Shown: positions 36,582 to 46,299, counted from the first letter of the stretch. The stretch is DNA of 64,000 nt from Legionella moravica DSM 19234 (GCF_000423305.1 NZ_AUHS01000024.1:1-64000); one strand, 5' to 3'. Notes: a model not told the origin generated them from the sequence alone. Translations and numbers: made by a program.

Positions 36582-36977
36582 TCAAGCCTCAGCTGGATAT
36601 ATCACGGAATTTTCGTGATTCCCATACCATATTTCCTCCTCGCTTAAAGTCGTCTCGATAAATTCAACGGGTACACCCTGCTCGGCGATCATGGCAACTT
36701 TAAAACCGGAAAAGGGTTCATAAGGCTGCAAAATCACCTCTTTTCCTTGAATTGCCAACTCCAGATTATCCACTTTAAAGGCTATATGAGGCTTGGATTG
36801 AATCAAAGGATGCAAAGGGCAGCCCTCTTCAAAGCGATGGTATTGAACCCTGAATTCACTGTCTTGACCGCCACTGGTATGCATTTTAAACGTAGAACTG
36901 TATTGTTCACCTTCCCTAATCTCCGAAGTTGGAATTCCGGTATGATGGTATTCGTATTTGATTGTACGAACAGTCAT
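36582..36977 (-). CDS. VOC-family (glyoxalase-fold) protein
   Basis: A 131-residue protein whose C-terminal half reads like a vicinal-oxygen-chelate domain: HIAFKVDNLELAIQGK, then VILQPYEPFSGFKVAMIAEQ and PVEFIETT. A probable N-terminal arm carries HHTGIPT. Many such small VOC proteins are of unknown substrate. Monocistronic and divergent from the threonine dehydratase gene. Confidence 0.72.
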   Translation of the reverse strand: MTVRTIKYEYHHTGIPTSEIREGEQYSSTFKMHTSGGQDSEFRVQYHRFEEGCPLHPLIQSKPHIAFKVDNLELAIQGKEVILQPYEPFSGFKVAMIAEQGVPVEFIETTLSEEEIWYGNHENSVIYPAEA

Positions 36978-37141
36978 AATGCGCTCCTGTATTAATTCAA
37001 TACAGTCATTGTATTATTTAACACCCCAAGATGTAAATTGATAAAAAATTCATATATTATGAACTTAAAGTTCACAATTAAAAGCGTCATGCATTTTTAT
37101 AATCCATTAAACTAAAAAACACGCTTAAGAAGGACTGAAAG

Positions 37142-38098
37142 ATGTTGGATTTTAAAAAAGAGGTCATTGCTGCGGAACAACGTATCCGCACCTCCATTCG
37201 TGAGACACCATTGGAGCATTCATTATCCATTAGTAAACTCACCCAAACACAGTGTTATCTGAAATGTGAAAACCTGCAATACACCGGATCGTTCAAAGTA
37301 AGAGGCGCACTCAACACGTTGTTGTCTTTAACTCCAGATCAAAAAAGCCAGGGGGTGGTCACCGCATCATCTGGAAATCATGGTGCAGCCGTCGCTTTTG
37401 GAATCAAAAAATTAAACATCCCGGGCTTAATTTTTGTGCCGGAACATGTGTCCCCTACCAAAGCAGACAATATTCGCCAGTATGATGCACAACTCAAACT
37501 TTATGGAACAGATTGTGTACAAGCTGAATTTCACGCCATAGAATACGCCACACTTCATCAAAAAACATACATTTCACCTTACAATAATGCGCAAGTTATT
37601 GCAGGCCAAGGCACTCTGGGGCTTGAACTGTTAAGACAATTAAATCAAATCGATGTGATTCTGGTGCCTGTTGGCGGAGGAGGATTGATTTCAGGAATTG
37701 CAGGTTTTATAAAAGCCGTATCACCCCGGACAAAAGTGATTGGCTGCTTGCCGGAACATTCACCAGTAATGGCTGAATCCATAAAAGCTGGAACGATTAT
37801 CGAAATGAACAGCTTACCCACCCTTTCGGACGCAACTGCTGGTGGTATAGAAACTGGCGCCATGACTTTTAATTTATGTCAGCGTTATGTTGATGACTGG
37901 ATTCTGGTTTCTGAACAGGAGATAAGTAACGCCATCATAACTCTGCTGCAAACACATCATATGCTGGTGGAAGGTGCCTCAGGAGTCGCTCTGGCCGCAC
38001 TGATTAAAAATGCAGAACACTTTTCCAGCCAAAATGTGGTTGTTGTATTAAGCGGGGCTAATATCGGTCTTGATACTTTAAAAACAATTTTAATTTAA
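37142..38098 (+). CDS. Threonine/serine dehydratase, PLP fold-type II
   Basis: A 318-residue cytosolic enzyme. The PLP lysine is K52 in YTGSFKVRGA; the substrate loop is ASSGNHG and the phosphate-binding glycine loop is PVGGGGLISG. These are the hallmarks of threonine ammonia-lyase (threonine to 2-oxobutyrate and ammonia) and related serine dehydratases/racemases. No ACT regulatory domain, so it is of the catabolic, not the IlvA, type. A clear AGAAGGA site lies upstream. Confidence 0.88.
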   Translation: MLDFKKEVIAAEQRIRTSIRETPLEHSLSISKLTQTQCYLKCENLQYTGSFKVRGALNTLLSLTPDQKSQGVVTASSGNHGAAVAFGIKKLNIPGLIFVPEHVSPTKADNIRQYDAQLKLYGTDCVQAEFHAIEYATLHQKTYISPYNNAQVIAGQGTLGLELLRQLNQIDVILVPVGGGGLISGIAGFIKAVSPRTKVIGCLPEHSPVMAESIKAGTIIEMNSLPTLSDATAGGIETGAMTFNLCQRYVDDWILVSEQEISNAIITLLQTHHMLVEGASGVALAALIKNAEHFSSQNVVVVLSGANIGLDTLKTILI

Positions 38099-38288
38099 TC
38101 CTGAAAGAGAAGCTGACCTGACACCTAAACAGGAATCACTTTATTTATTTAATTCTATAGGTATACTATGTGTAAAGTTTAAGCTAATTGGCCTATAAAC
38201 AGAGCTTAATTTAAATTAGGACTCAATATTTATTTAATTTAAAACAGAATGGGCCTGGTGCTGATTTTCTGCAACCCTATGATAATAA

Positions 38289-39305
38289 ATGATGTATTTA
38301 CAACTAAACGAAAAACATTTCCGACGAAATCGCAGTAGAGACAGAGAATTTGGGGATATATTCAACAAAACCTCCAGAGGTTTAAACAGTTTAATGCCTC
38401 TGATTATCACCATGTTTTTTACCCCGGCCTTAATTACCACAACCCTCTTTTCAAAAGAAATTATTCTTATCCTGGCCAATCTATCTCTCAGTTTGGGCTA
38501 TCTGACTAACTTTGCCTACAGAATTTATAAAAATCAGGTAAGTAAATCCGAACTATTTGTATCCTTTATTTCCTTGATAGCATTCCTGACTCTGGCTTAT
38601 GTTCTTTGCCCCCCTATTGCGACCCTCACGTTTATCTCTGCTCTTACAGCAATTAATATGATGGCTGTGGCAGTGAATCTGTTTTTCTTGATCAAACACG
38701 TGATTGTCCCCCCCTGTAAAAAACTCATCGAAAATGTTGCCCAATTTTTAGGTTTTGATATTGCAGGACGATATTATTCCAAACCACCATTAACTCTTGA
38801 AAACGATCGTTTTATTATCGATCATTTACTCAGAACCACCTACAAACATGACAGTTACTCCCCTGAGTTTGAGCCTGAAGAGCTGGAACGCTTTAACAAC
38901 ATGCTCACTAAATTGAGCCAGTATATCGACAAATACGATGAATCCCTGCTGGGTTATATTAATAACCAGGCCGTTATTGCTGATCTGGAAGATCAAATAG
39001 CCAAGTTAACAACTCAGGGCAATCCCGATGCAGGCTATACATTCCTTCGTAAAAAAATTGGATTCAAAACTACAAAAATACATCTTCTGGAAGAGGCCAG
39101 AGCAAAATTATTATCCGAACTCGAATCACCTAAAGACACTAAATTAATGTTCCGATTTTTTAAAGGTGTGGAGGAAACGGATTATGTATCGAACCCTCAG
39201 CCTGTTCTAAGAGAAGGTTTAGAATCCCTGCAAAATGAAATTCAAAGGCAGCAGGATAAGATAGCGTCTCTAAACGCCTGTTTGCCTAGCCCAGGCATTC
39301 AGTAA
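38289..39305 (+). CDS. Membrane/coiled-coil protein, effector candidate
   Basis: A 338-residue protein of unknown family. A basic N-terminus (FRRNRSRDREFG) is followed by about four membrane helices (residues 35-140), then about 190 residues of charged helix with coiled-coil character. Another helical tail ends QRQQDKIASLNACLPS. The layout of a host-membrane effector is plausible but no motif proves it. ATG codons at 38289 and 38292 are both possible. Confidence 0.6.
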   Translation: MMYLQLNEKHFRRNRSRDREFGDIFNKTSRGLNSLMPLIITMFFTPALITTTLFSKEIILILANLSLSLGYLTNFAYRIYKNQVSKSELFVSFISLIAFLTLAYVLCPPIATLTFISALTAINMMAVAVNLFFLIKHVIVPPCKKLIENVAQFLGFDIAGRYYSKPPLTLENDRFIIDHLLRTTYKHDSYSPEFEPEELERFNNMLTKLSQYIDKYDESLLGYINNQAVIADLEDQIAKLTTQGNPDAGYTFLRKKIGFKTTKIHLLEEARAKLLSELESPKDTKLMFRFFKGVEETDYVSNPQPVLREGLESLQNEIQRQQDKIASLNACLPSPGIQ

Positions 39306-39525
39306 AATAAAATGTAACATAATCAACTGGCTTAGCTAACGCTAGTAATGACTTACTTTGATGCAATAAATACATTGTGTTCCTATAACCAGGAAAAATC
39401 GAGGACCGATTAGATTGGTTATTGCCTCATAATATAATACAGCCTGAAGACTAACCATGTGAATCAAATTAACCCAACAAGATTGCCTGTGATATAATCA
39501 GATTAAAAATATGATTTGTTATGTA

Positions 39526-39558
39526 TTTAATCGTCAGTTAAGGTGGATTTGTTAAAAT
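39526..39558 (+). promoter_or_regulatory. PmrA-type box and -10 element, patatin gene
   Basis: Half-sites TTTAAT (39526-39531) and GTTAAG (39537-39542) are spaced by 5 bp; TAAAAT (39553-39558) follows after exactly 10 bp. The tandem cTTAAT-N5-cTTAAT form is the known Legionella PmrA target. The box overlaps the GTG start of the longest frame, which argues for the later ATG at 39591. Confidence 0.55.
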
Positions 39559-39590
39559 CCAAAAAATCTGTAACCGTATCGAGTGGAATC

Positions 39591-41420
39591 ATGCCGAAAA
39601 AGCGCAAATTAAAGAACTCATTATGCACCCTGAGCAAAACCGAGAATGGCTATGCCATTCATCCACCTGCCCATAAAGGTTTGGTCATTAGTGGTGGGGG
39701 AGCAAAAGGACTGGCTTACGCAGGTATGTTTCAGGCAATGCATGAACGAGGAATACTCAAACATCTGACTCATGTTGGCGGTGCCTCTGCCGGAGCAATG
39801 ACAGCGAGTTTTCTGGCCATAGGTATAAGCACTGAAGACATATTAAAAATATCTACTCAACTCGATCTGACCAAGCTTTTAGACAGCAAAGGGATGTTTT
39901 CTCGAGCCGAAGGGACTCGTGTACGTAATATTCTTGAATTGTTTTATATCGTACAAATAAAACAACATTTGAATGCTATACCCGAGCCAGAATCGGAGGA
40001 AGAGCACTTTCAGTACAGAATATTAAAGGCCAAAATCAATCTGTACGAGCATGCTTTAAGCAGCCAAAACATTAAAATGGATACCATTGAGGACATCCTG
40101 CAATTTGCGAAATCAAAGACTAATCTCAAAAATCTGGATAAAGCATTTACCCAGCTACCCAAATCACATAAAAATGATTCTGAACATGGAATTGAAAATC
40201 CAAGAATTACATTTAATGACGTGTCTCGTTTAAGAGCAATCATGCCAGAAGATCAAAAACATCTGATCAAGCATTTGTCCGTGGTCACAACCAATCAATC
40301 CCGAAAAGTCATTGAAACGTATAATGAAGACAATGAGGCTGATGCATCGATTGCAGAAATTGTGCAACAATCAGGGGCTCATCCAGTTCTGTTCAGACCA
40401 GCTAAAAATGCAAAGGGAGAACTTATTGCTGATGGGGGTATATTAAACAACATGCCCACAAAAGCGCTGGAAAATTCCGGATTAAAAGCTGAAGAAATTT
40501 TATGTACTAAAGCAGAGGCGGGGCACAAATTTTTAGCACGGCTTAAACGAGTGAAACACCACGGATTAGAGGCTGTTTCTGATTTTTATAGTTTTATCGA
40601 TTCAATAATCCTGGAACTATTGGGAGGTAAACTTTTTGCCGGACAGGTAAAAGTTCTTAATCGAGAAAAAATTTTCTACCATCTGGGTAATATGCTTTAT
40701 CTCAATACAGGTAAAATTACGACAGTTACCACATCCCCCTCCCAGCAACAAAGAGAACAGGCGATTGAAACTGCATACCAACAAACCCTTGAATTTATTG
40801 ACAATCAAATTAAAACTTTCGACAACGCATTAATTGCCATGCTGTATCTGGGTATTGATAATCTGGATCAGGCCTTGATTAATCAAGATACCGATGAAGA
40901 GCTCTTCAGGACCGCGGCTCTGGCCAAAGAAATATCCTTATTACAGAATGAAGTAGTTAATGAATTAAATGTAGGCCAATATCAGAGTGCCATTGAACTC
41001 ATTACTCAAATTGAAGAAACCATACAACAAAAAGCGCAGTTGAATGAAATCCAACAGGACCATGCCTTGTCTCTTTGTCTGAAACAGATTAATTATTTCA
41101 GTGAAGGCAAACTTGAGCAATACATTATTAGTAAAGTAAGAAACGAAGAAGAAGGTCCTCAAGTACATTGGTTTATTCGCTTATTAAAGCTCTTATGGAA
41201 ACCTGTAGAATGGGTGCTTTCACTGTGTTCTCAAACACAGTCAAATAAAACTCAGACGGATACTCAAGCAGTTGAAGAAGAACAACACCAACCCAAGGTA
41301 TCGACACCTCTTCGGATACTGAGTTTTCTATCCTACAAGGAACCCAGTCACTCCAATGCACTTCCGGATGAGTCGATAAATGACGATGATGAGGCATACT
41401 TTACCAGTCAACCTGATTAA
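39591..41420 (+). CDS. Patatin-like phospholipase, effector candidate
   Basis: A 609-residue protein. The patatin domain shows the oxyanion loop SGGGAKGLAYAG, nucleophile elbow GGASAGAMTA and the dyad aspartate in ADGGILNN; all are intact, predicting phospholipase A or lysophospholipase activity. Legionella effectors VipD, VpdA, VpdB and VpdC have this fold; I cannot assign it to one. The N-terminus after the chosen start is MPKKRKLK, which resembles a nuclear localisation signal. About 300 helical residues follow the enzyme domain. The ATG start is preferred because a PmrA-type box overlaps the alternative GTG at 39543. Confidence 0.8.
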   Translation: MPKKRKLKNSLCTLSKTENGYAIHPPAHKGLVISGGGAKGLAYAGMFQAMHERGILKHLTHVGGASAGAMTASFLAIGISTEDILKISTQLDLTKLLDSKGMFSRAEGTRVRNILELFYIVQIKQHLNAIPEPESEEEHFQYRILKAKINLYEHALSSQNIKMDTIEDILQFAKSKTNLKNLDKAFTQLPKSHKNDSEHGIENPRITFNDVSRLRAIMPEDQKHLIKHLSVVTTNQSRKVIETYNEDNEADASIAEIVQQSGAHPVLFRPAKNAKGELIADGGILNNMPTKALENSGLKAEEILCTKAEAGHKFLARLKRVKHHGLEAVSDFYSFIDSIILELLGGKLFAGQVKVLNREKIFYHLGNMLYLNTGKITTVTTSPSQQQREQAIETAYQQTLEFIDNQIKTFDNALIAMLYLGIDNLDQALINQDTDEELFRTAALAKEISLLQNEVVNELNVGQYQSAIELITQIEETIQQKAQLNEIQQDHALSLCLKQINYFSEGKLEQYIISKVRNEEEGPQVHWFIRLLKLLWKPVEWVLSLCSQTQSNKTQTDTQAVEEEQHQPKVSTPLRILSFLSYKEPSHSNALPDESINDDDEAYFTSQPD

Positions 41421-41452
41421 CCCAGGTGTCCAACCAGCCAAACCCGATGCTT

Positions 41453-41487
41453 TTCAACAATCCATGAACGCCTCATGGATTGTTGAA
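41453..41487 (+). terminator. Long hairpin after the patatin gene
   Basis: A perfect 15-bp stem (TTCAACAATCCATGA with its complement) around a 5-nt loop, 33 bp after the stop. No strong T tract. Probably ends the transcript. Confidence 0.5.
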
Positions 41488-41523
41488 GAGTTAAACCTGC
41501 TTTAATTTGTTCATAGCAACTAG

Positions 41524-41683
41524 AGGCTGTTAACATTTCATTATGTTCAAGCCTACTTTCCGCGACTTGTTCGCGGAATTGATAGCTCTCGCCCAAAGCA
41601 AGAATATATTGCACCTGTAATGATTAAATTGGATCCCGCGAACAAGTCGAGAGACGTCGAAACTTGAATTGTCAACAGCCCCT
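41524..41683. mobile_element. MITE-like element, copy A
   Basis: About 160 bp. Its ends read GGCTGTTAAC and GTCAACAGCCCC, imperfect terminal inverted repeats, with subterminal hairpins around CCGCGACTTGTTCGCGG. It is the inverted counterpart of the element at 44153-44310: the stretch from the left end through TTCATTATGTTCAAGCCTAC is shared. No coding capacity. Confidence 0.65.
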
Positions 41684-41697
41684 AAAGAATGTATCAC

Positions 41698-41967
41698 GGC
41701 TGTCCCATTAAAAATGTGACGTCTTTCCGAGCGTAGCGAGGAATCTCCTGCAAGGTTGCACGATCCCATTAAAATGCGGCCATTAAAATCATATCAGTCG
41801 AGATGATATAAAAATCCAGGTACATCTTCTGATGACATCATTAAATTCCTTGTAAAAACCAAGAGTTTAAAAGGTAATGATAATTAATGCATTAATTCAG
41901 ATTGTGCCAATTTGCAGGAGATTCCTCGCTACGCTCGGAAAGACGTCACATTTTTAATGGGACAGCC
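41698..41967. repeat. Perfect 56-bp inverted repeat pair
   Basis: Arms at 41698-41753 and 41912-41967 are perfect reverse complements over 56 bp (beginning GGCTGTCCCATTAAAAATGT), enclosing 158 bp of AT-rich sequence without a gene. Shape fits a MITE or a pair of inserted repeat ends. Together with copy A it fills the 41421-42145 gap. Confidence 0.8.
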
Positions 41968-42145
41968 TTGAAGAATGTATCTATAATTTTTAGCCCGTCA
42001 TTTGCTTATAAAGAAGCTGAAAAAGCCCTTATGACAAACATTTGACCTTAAATCGTACTAAAAAAAATCAAATGCGTAAAATAGTTGCGAATAGCCTAGA
42101 GTCAATGTTATGTTGAATATAAGGGATTTAGAAGTGGAGTTGATA

Positions 42146-42412
42146 ATGGAATCATGGATTGATTTAATTGGCTATATTGCTTCTTCTTTAGTATTTGCTA
42201 CCTTTTATGTCAAAAGGATTTTGACGTTACGACTTATCGCGATCTGCAGCAATATTGCGTTCATACTGTATGCATTTGAATGTCATTTATACCCTATTTT
42301 CATCCTGCATTCATTATTATTACCGCTTAATCTCTATCGAATTTTAGAATTAATTCGCACTGAATACGGTTACTCTCTGTTTCGGCGAATTGATATGAAA
42401 GTACTTAGATAA
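42146..42412 (+). CDS. Small membrane protein, YgjV-like
   Basis: An 88-residue protein with three predicted membrane helices (MESWIDLIGYIASSLVFATF onward). Pattern resembles the first half of YgjV-type inner membrane proteins. GGAG six bases before the chosen ATG supports this start over the longer frame from 42110. Function unknown. Confidence 0.6.
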   Translation: MESWIDLIGYIASSLVFATFYVKRILTLRLIAICSNIAFILYAFECHLYPIFILHSLLLPLNLYRILELIRTEYGYSLFRRIDMKVLR

Positions 42413-42456
42413 TATCGCTTTTTTCAATTCAATAATAATACGTCAGGTGTGCAAAA

Positions 42457-42882
42457 ATGATATATTGGAAATTTTTGATCAGCTTAACCTTAATTGGGTG
42501 TTCCGCTATGGTACGGGCTGAATTGTATCAACCGCAATGCCCTCAGGAAATAAAAACAACTGAGCGGATTAATGAGATACCCAAAGGATGGGAAACCATC
42601 AAAGGCATAGAGCATAATTATTGGAGCAACATCTCCTTTTATTCAGATCATCCAGATAAAATGGCGAGCTTAAAACCGGATTTTGCCAATCAAAAAAAAG
42701 CAAAATGGGTGTTTTCACCTCAGGAATTGATTTACCTCGTGTGTCATTACAATAAAAGCAGCATTGAACTTACCCAGCCATTACCCCCAAAAACCACTCA
42801 ATGCACGCTTACTTACAATCCCAATCTAATGGGCGACCGTGGTTTTCTTCCAGAAAAAATAGAGTGCATGAAGCAATCCTGA
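42457..42882 (+). CDS. Periplasmic STY0301-family protein
   Basis: A 141-residue exported protein with a signal peptide (to about MVRA). The body has two Cys pairs and the pattern YQPQCPQEI, WSNISFYSDHP, LVCHYN and CTLTYNP seen in the small STY0301-type family of unknown function. Lies 45 bp after the small membrane protein and may share its transcript. Confidence 0.65.
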   Translation: MIYWKFLISLTLIGCSAMVRAELYQPQCPQEIKTTERINEIPKGWETIKGIEHNYWSNISFYSDHPDKMASLKPDFANQKKAKWVFSPQELIYLVCHYNKSSIELTQPLPPKTTQCTLTYNPNLMGDRGFLPEKIECMKQS

Positions 42883-43023
42883 GGGTTTGTATCAATACAA
42901 GTTGGAACAATTCCCTGATAAGATACCCCCTCGTGGATAATATTTTTGCCTTTTTAGCCTGTTAGATTTATAGTATCCGACATTTTCTGACCAAGTATAG
43001 CCTCTCTTATAAAGGATTCGTCA

Positions 43024-44151
43024 ATGGATACTCAAACAGTACATGATAAATTAAATCGGCACCTGAATTTTTTAGCTCAAGATCAAGAAAACCTAGCTTT
43101 ATTAATTGAAATCAGTGATATGTACATAGAGTTGGGCGATCTGGATTCCGCTCACCACTATCTGAAAAAAGCCAGTGCAATAAACCGCGAAGCCTGTTTG
43201 GGTCATCAGGGTTTGCTGCATTTAAATCAAGGGCAATTGTCAGAGGCTAAAGAATGCTTTATTGAAGCATTAACGCATATGGATACACCCGCTCTTCGCT
43301 ATAACCTGGGCTTTACCCACTTTGTTACTTACGATCTGGATAATGCATGGGACATCTTATCACCGATACTGGAAGGCGAACACTATCCTGAAGCAGAGTT
43401 ACTAATGGCACGTATTCTTCACCGGCAAGACTCACTGGAAGAATCCATCAGCCTTGTAGAGCATGTACTGGAACATAATCCAGAAGATTCAGAAGCCTTG
43501 GGGCTGCTGTCACTCCTTAATTTTGACTTAAATCAGGAAGAGGCAGCGTTACAAGCCTGCACCCAGGCTCTGCAACTAAATCCTGATAATTATGATGCAA
43601 AACTGGTGCATCTGTTACTGCGGCTCATGACTCAGGAAACAAGTGTTGAAGAAATTGAAGAATTATTACAGATTAGCCCGCAGGACAGTCGATTATGGTT
43701 TGCCTTGGGTAATACCTACATGGTTCAGGGAGATATGGAAGCAGCAGAGCAGACATTAAAAAAAGCCATTGAAATTTATCCTGATTTCTACGATTGCCAT
43801 ATTGCCCTGGCGTGGTGTCAGCTTCTGAATGATCGCATCAAAGAGGCGCATGAAACCTATCAAAATGCGGCTCAACTTGTCGATGAACTGGCTGATGCCT
43901 GGGGTGGACTAGCTTTGATACACGCCCTGACAGAAGACTTGCAGCAAGCCGAGCTGTTGATCAATAAAGCCAATGAATTAAACCCCAACTGTTTTTTAAC
44001 AGAGCTTGCAGAGTCCATTTACTTTAATCATAAAAACCCACAAAAAGCGAAGGAGCTTTTAGTACGCGCATTAAAAAACAATGAATTACCCATCAGTAAA
44101 AAGCTTGCCTTAATTCTTGAGGAAACTCAAAGTACCCAACAAATCCATTAG
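43024..44151 (+). CDS. Tetratricopeptide repeat protein
   Basis: A 375-residue protein made of about ten TPR units (for example ALGLLSLLNFDLNQEEAALQ, SRLWFALGNTYMVQGDMEAA). No signal peptide, so cytosolic scaffold or, as for some Legionella Sel1/TPR proteins, an exported one. AAAGGA lies about eight bases before the ATG. Confidence 0.85.
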   Translation: MDTQTVHDKLNRHLNFLAQDQENLALLIEISDMYIELGDLDSAHHYLKKASAINREACLGHQGLLHLNQGQLSEAKECFIEALTHMDTPALRYNLGFTHFVTYDLDNAWDILSPILEGEHYPEAELLMARILHRQDSLEESISLVEHVLEHNPEDSEALGLLSLLNFDLNQEEAALQACTQALQLNPDNYDAKLVHLLLRLMTQETSVEEIEELLQISPQDSRLWFALGNTYMVQGDMEAAEQTLKKAIEIYPDFYDCHIALAWCQLLNDRIKEAHETYQNAAQLVDELADAWGGLALIHALTEDLQQAELLINKANELNPNCFLTELAESIYFNHKNPQKAKELLVRALKNNELPISKKLALILEETQSTQQIH

Positions 44152-44152
44152 A

Positions 44153-44310
44153 GTCTGTTGACAATTCATGTTTCGACGTCCCGCGACTTGTTCGCGGGAT
44201 CCAATTCACTCTTTATAGGCCAATATATTCTTGTTTTGCGCACGATCTATCGATTCCGCGAACAAGTCGCGGAAAGTAGGCTTGAACATAATGAAAGGTC
44301 AACAGCCCCT
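44153..44310. mobile_element. MITE-like element, copy B
   Basis: About 158 bp between the TPR gene and the MFS gene. Ends GAGTCTGTTGACA and GTCAACAGCCCC form imperfect terminal inverted repeats. Two internal palindromes (CCCGCGACTTGTTCGCGGG and CCGCGAACAAGTCGCGG) are in turn related. It begins within 2 bp of the TPR stop codon. Confidence 0.65.
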
Positions 44311-44333
44311 AATCTGAACAGATTAACTTACTT

Positions 44334-44362
44334 CCAAACAAGAGCATCCCGCTCTTGTTTGG
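44334..44362. terminator. Hairpin between convergent genes
   Basis: A perfect 12-bp stem (CCAAACAAGAGC with its complement) and a 5-nt loop, 6 bp past the MFS stop on the minus strand. Serves the MFS gene and possibly the TPR gene from the other side. Confidence 0.6.
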
Positions 44363-44368
44363 AGCCTT

Positions 44369-45649
44369 TCAGTCATTCTCTTCTTTGGCACGACAATACG
44401 TCTCATCTATCATCAACAAAGTAGCCAATGACAAAGCCAACGATAAGGGTAAAATGGCCAAAGCGGCATGATATCCATGCAAGCTAAAATGATGCATGCC
44501 GTTCAACATGGTACCATCCCAGCTCCAATCAAGAAGCAATCCGACCACGGGTTCAAATAATGCTTCAAACACTGAATTAAAAGTATTCATAATACCTAAA
44601 ACAGTAGCAACTAATATTAAGGGAAATAATTCCCGAATCATGGCAAAACTGGTAAAAAATCCACTGGCACAAAAGCCAAAGAAAAACAGAAGAATGCTTA
44701 AGGTTAGGACGTATAAATGGGGACTGTAAAGAACAACCAGGAGACTAATTAAAGCCAGTCCAGTGCCAATAAACAATATAGGCTTTCTGCGCTGAATCCA
44801 GTCAGATAACCACCCCCAGAATGGTGCGCCTGCTGCAAAACCGATAAAAATAAAGGAAATAGCAAGAGCTGCATCAGTTTTTGTAAGAAGATACGCTTTT
44901 TCCAGGAACGGGACGCCCCATAATCCCCCAAATACCGAAACAGGGGCAAATGCCAATCCGCTGTACAAAGAAAGTGCCCATGCCTGTCTGTTGGTAATGA
45001 TTCGTCGCAAAAGGTGACTGACTTTTTCCTGTTGTTTTACTGTATCTTGCTGTTTGGATGGCTTATCCCGCAATACCAGAAAATAAATGATTCCAAGAAG
45101 AATACCCAAAATACTCACTACTTTAAGAGCAGCACGCCATCCTATATTCTGGACCAGCAAGGATAATGGCATTTGACCACCAACAGCACCTAACATGGCT
45201 GCTGTCATAAACATACCAGAAACTAAAGCAAATCGCTTGGGGGTAAACCATAAAGCGGCTATTTTAAAACAGGACACAGCTGCAAAAGCAGCACCTGCGC
45301 CCATTAGCGCTCTACTAACACAGGCTAACCAGAGTGAATCTGTCTGAGAGAAAATAAAAGTACTGATACTGCATAAAAATATTGCTGCTGTAGTCAATAA
45401 TCGAGGACTGTATCGATCCAGCATTACCCCTACCGGAATCTGCATAACCAAATATGAGTAAAAATAAAAGGCCGAGAGATTACCAAGACCAGTCGCATTC
45501 ACTTGAAAGGCATTCATTAGGTCACCGGTCATCACACTCGGTGATACCTGAAGTAAATACTTATAAAAGAAAAAACTTGCAGCTATGGTCCAGATAATCC
45601 AGGGATATGCTTTTGCAAGCCAATGATGTTTACTTTGAACAGTGTTCAC
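44369..45649 (-). CDS. MFS transporter, Legionella Pht-like
   Basis: A 426-residue transporter with 12 membrane segments. The opening AASFFFYKYLLQVSPSVMTG and MQIPVGVMLDRYSPR match a group of MFS proteins expanded in Legionella and Coxiella, including the Pht phagosomal nutrient transporters. Substrate not predictable. Start chosen at GTG (VNTVQSK) because AGGAG lies eight bases upstream; the longer frame from 45736 adds 29 non-conserved residues. Confidence 0.82.
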   Translation of the reverse strand: MNTVQSKHHWLAKAYPWIIWTIAASFFFYKYLLQVSPSVMTGDLMNAFQVNATGLGNLSAFYFYSYLVMQIPVGVMLDRYSPRLLTTAAIFLCSISTFIFSQTDSLWLACVSRALMGAGAAFAAVSCFKIAALWFTPKRFALVSGMFMTAAMLGAVGGQMPLSLLVQNIGWRAALKVVSILGILLGIIYFLVLRDKPSKQQDTVKQQEKVSHLLRRIITNRQAWALSLYSGLAFAPVSVFGGLWGVPFLEKAYLLTKTDAALAISFIFIGFAAGAPFWGWLSDWIQRRKPILFIGTGLALISLLVVLYSPHLYVLTLSILLFFFGFCASGFFTSFAMIRELFPLILVATVLGIMNTFNSVFEALFEPVVGLLLDWSWDGTMLNGMHHFSLHGYHAALAILPLSLALSLATLLMIDETYCRAKEEND

Positions 45650-46240
45650 TATAATAACTCCTGACTCTGATTGAACAGATTTGGGTAATTCCACCAGTTT
45701 TAATCGCTGCTGGCACAAAATTAAGCTCTGAACCAAAGAAGAAATTCTGTTTAAAATTGATTCAAATCTTTGATTAAGAATTTTTTATCTGCCTGGATCT
45801 TCGCCCTGAGGCGGGGCAGATAGTTTAGGAGATAAGCCGACTCAGAGCTGAGAAATGGGTAAAGCTGACCACCACCACGACAACAAGTGATAAAAGATTA
45901 AAAGAATAAAACGACATCCCCGCAGTCAGACTAAAGGGTCTTTGACTTTTGGAACTAACATGTGTCGGGAGTCGATTATTGCTCATAGTTAAGAATACAG
46001 TTCGTTATAATCACGCCTATATGCTAACTTTTTAAGCAATATTTTGTCAATATATCCTTTAAAATTAATCATTGAGTCATGTGTTTAGGAAAAAAATTCT
46101 TAAAGGCAAAAAGCGAAATAATCTGCTCCTGAACCAAGCTTCAATTAACTTGCAGAACGTTGGGAATAGATAAAAGAATTGTCATCAGACCTGAGTTATT
46201 AAAAGGGTAATGATATTTATGTTCGCTATTCATTTAATAT
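45650..46240. other. Intergenic region
   Basis: No gene supported. A branched hairpin (ATCTGCC at 45787 pairing with GGCAGAT at 45815, with an inner CGCC/GGCG stem) sits about 140 bp upstream of the MFS start. The rest is AT-rich. Confidence 0.5.
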
Positions 46241-46269
46241 TTGACTTCTGTGAACTGAAATAATACAAT
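46241..46269 (+). promoter_or_regulatory. Sigma-70 promoter of the GN-K-EY repeat gene
   Basis: TTGACT at 46241-46246 and TACAAT at 46264-46269 are exactly 17 bp apart. The predicted transcript start, near 46276, leaves room for translation from the ATG at 46300. Confidence 0.65.
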
Positions 46270-46299
46270 GAGTCTCGCTTTTTTACTATGGTGATCCTG

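Noticed and set aside
36414-36647. 77-codon plus-strand frame after the ankyrin gene
   Set aside because: Begins inside the ankyrin gene, runs through a hairpin and into the VOC gene on the other strand.
44158-44424. 88-codon frame after the TPR gene
   Set aside because: It lies within the MITE-like element and the terminator hairpin.
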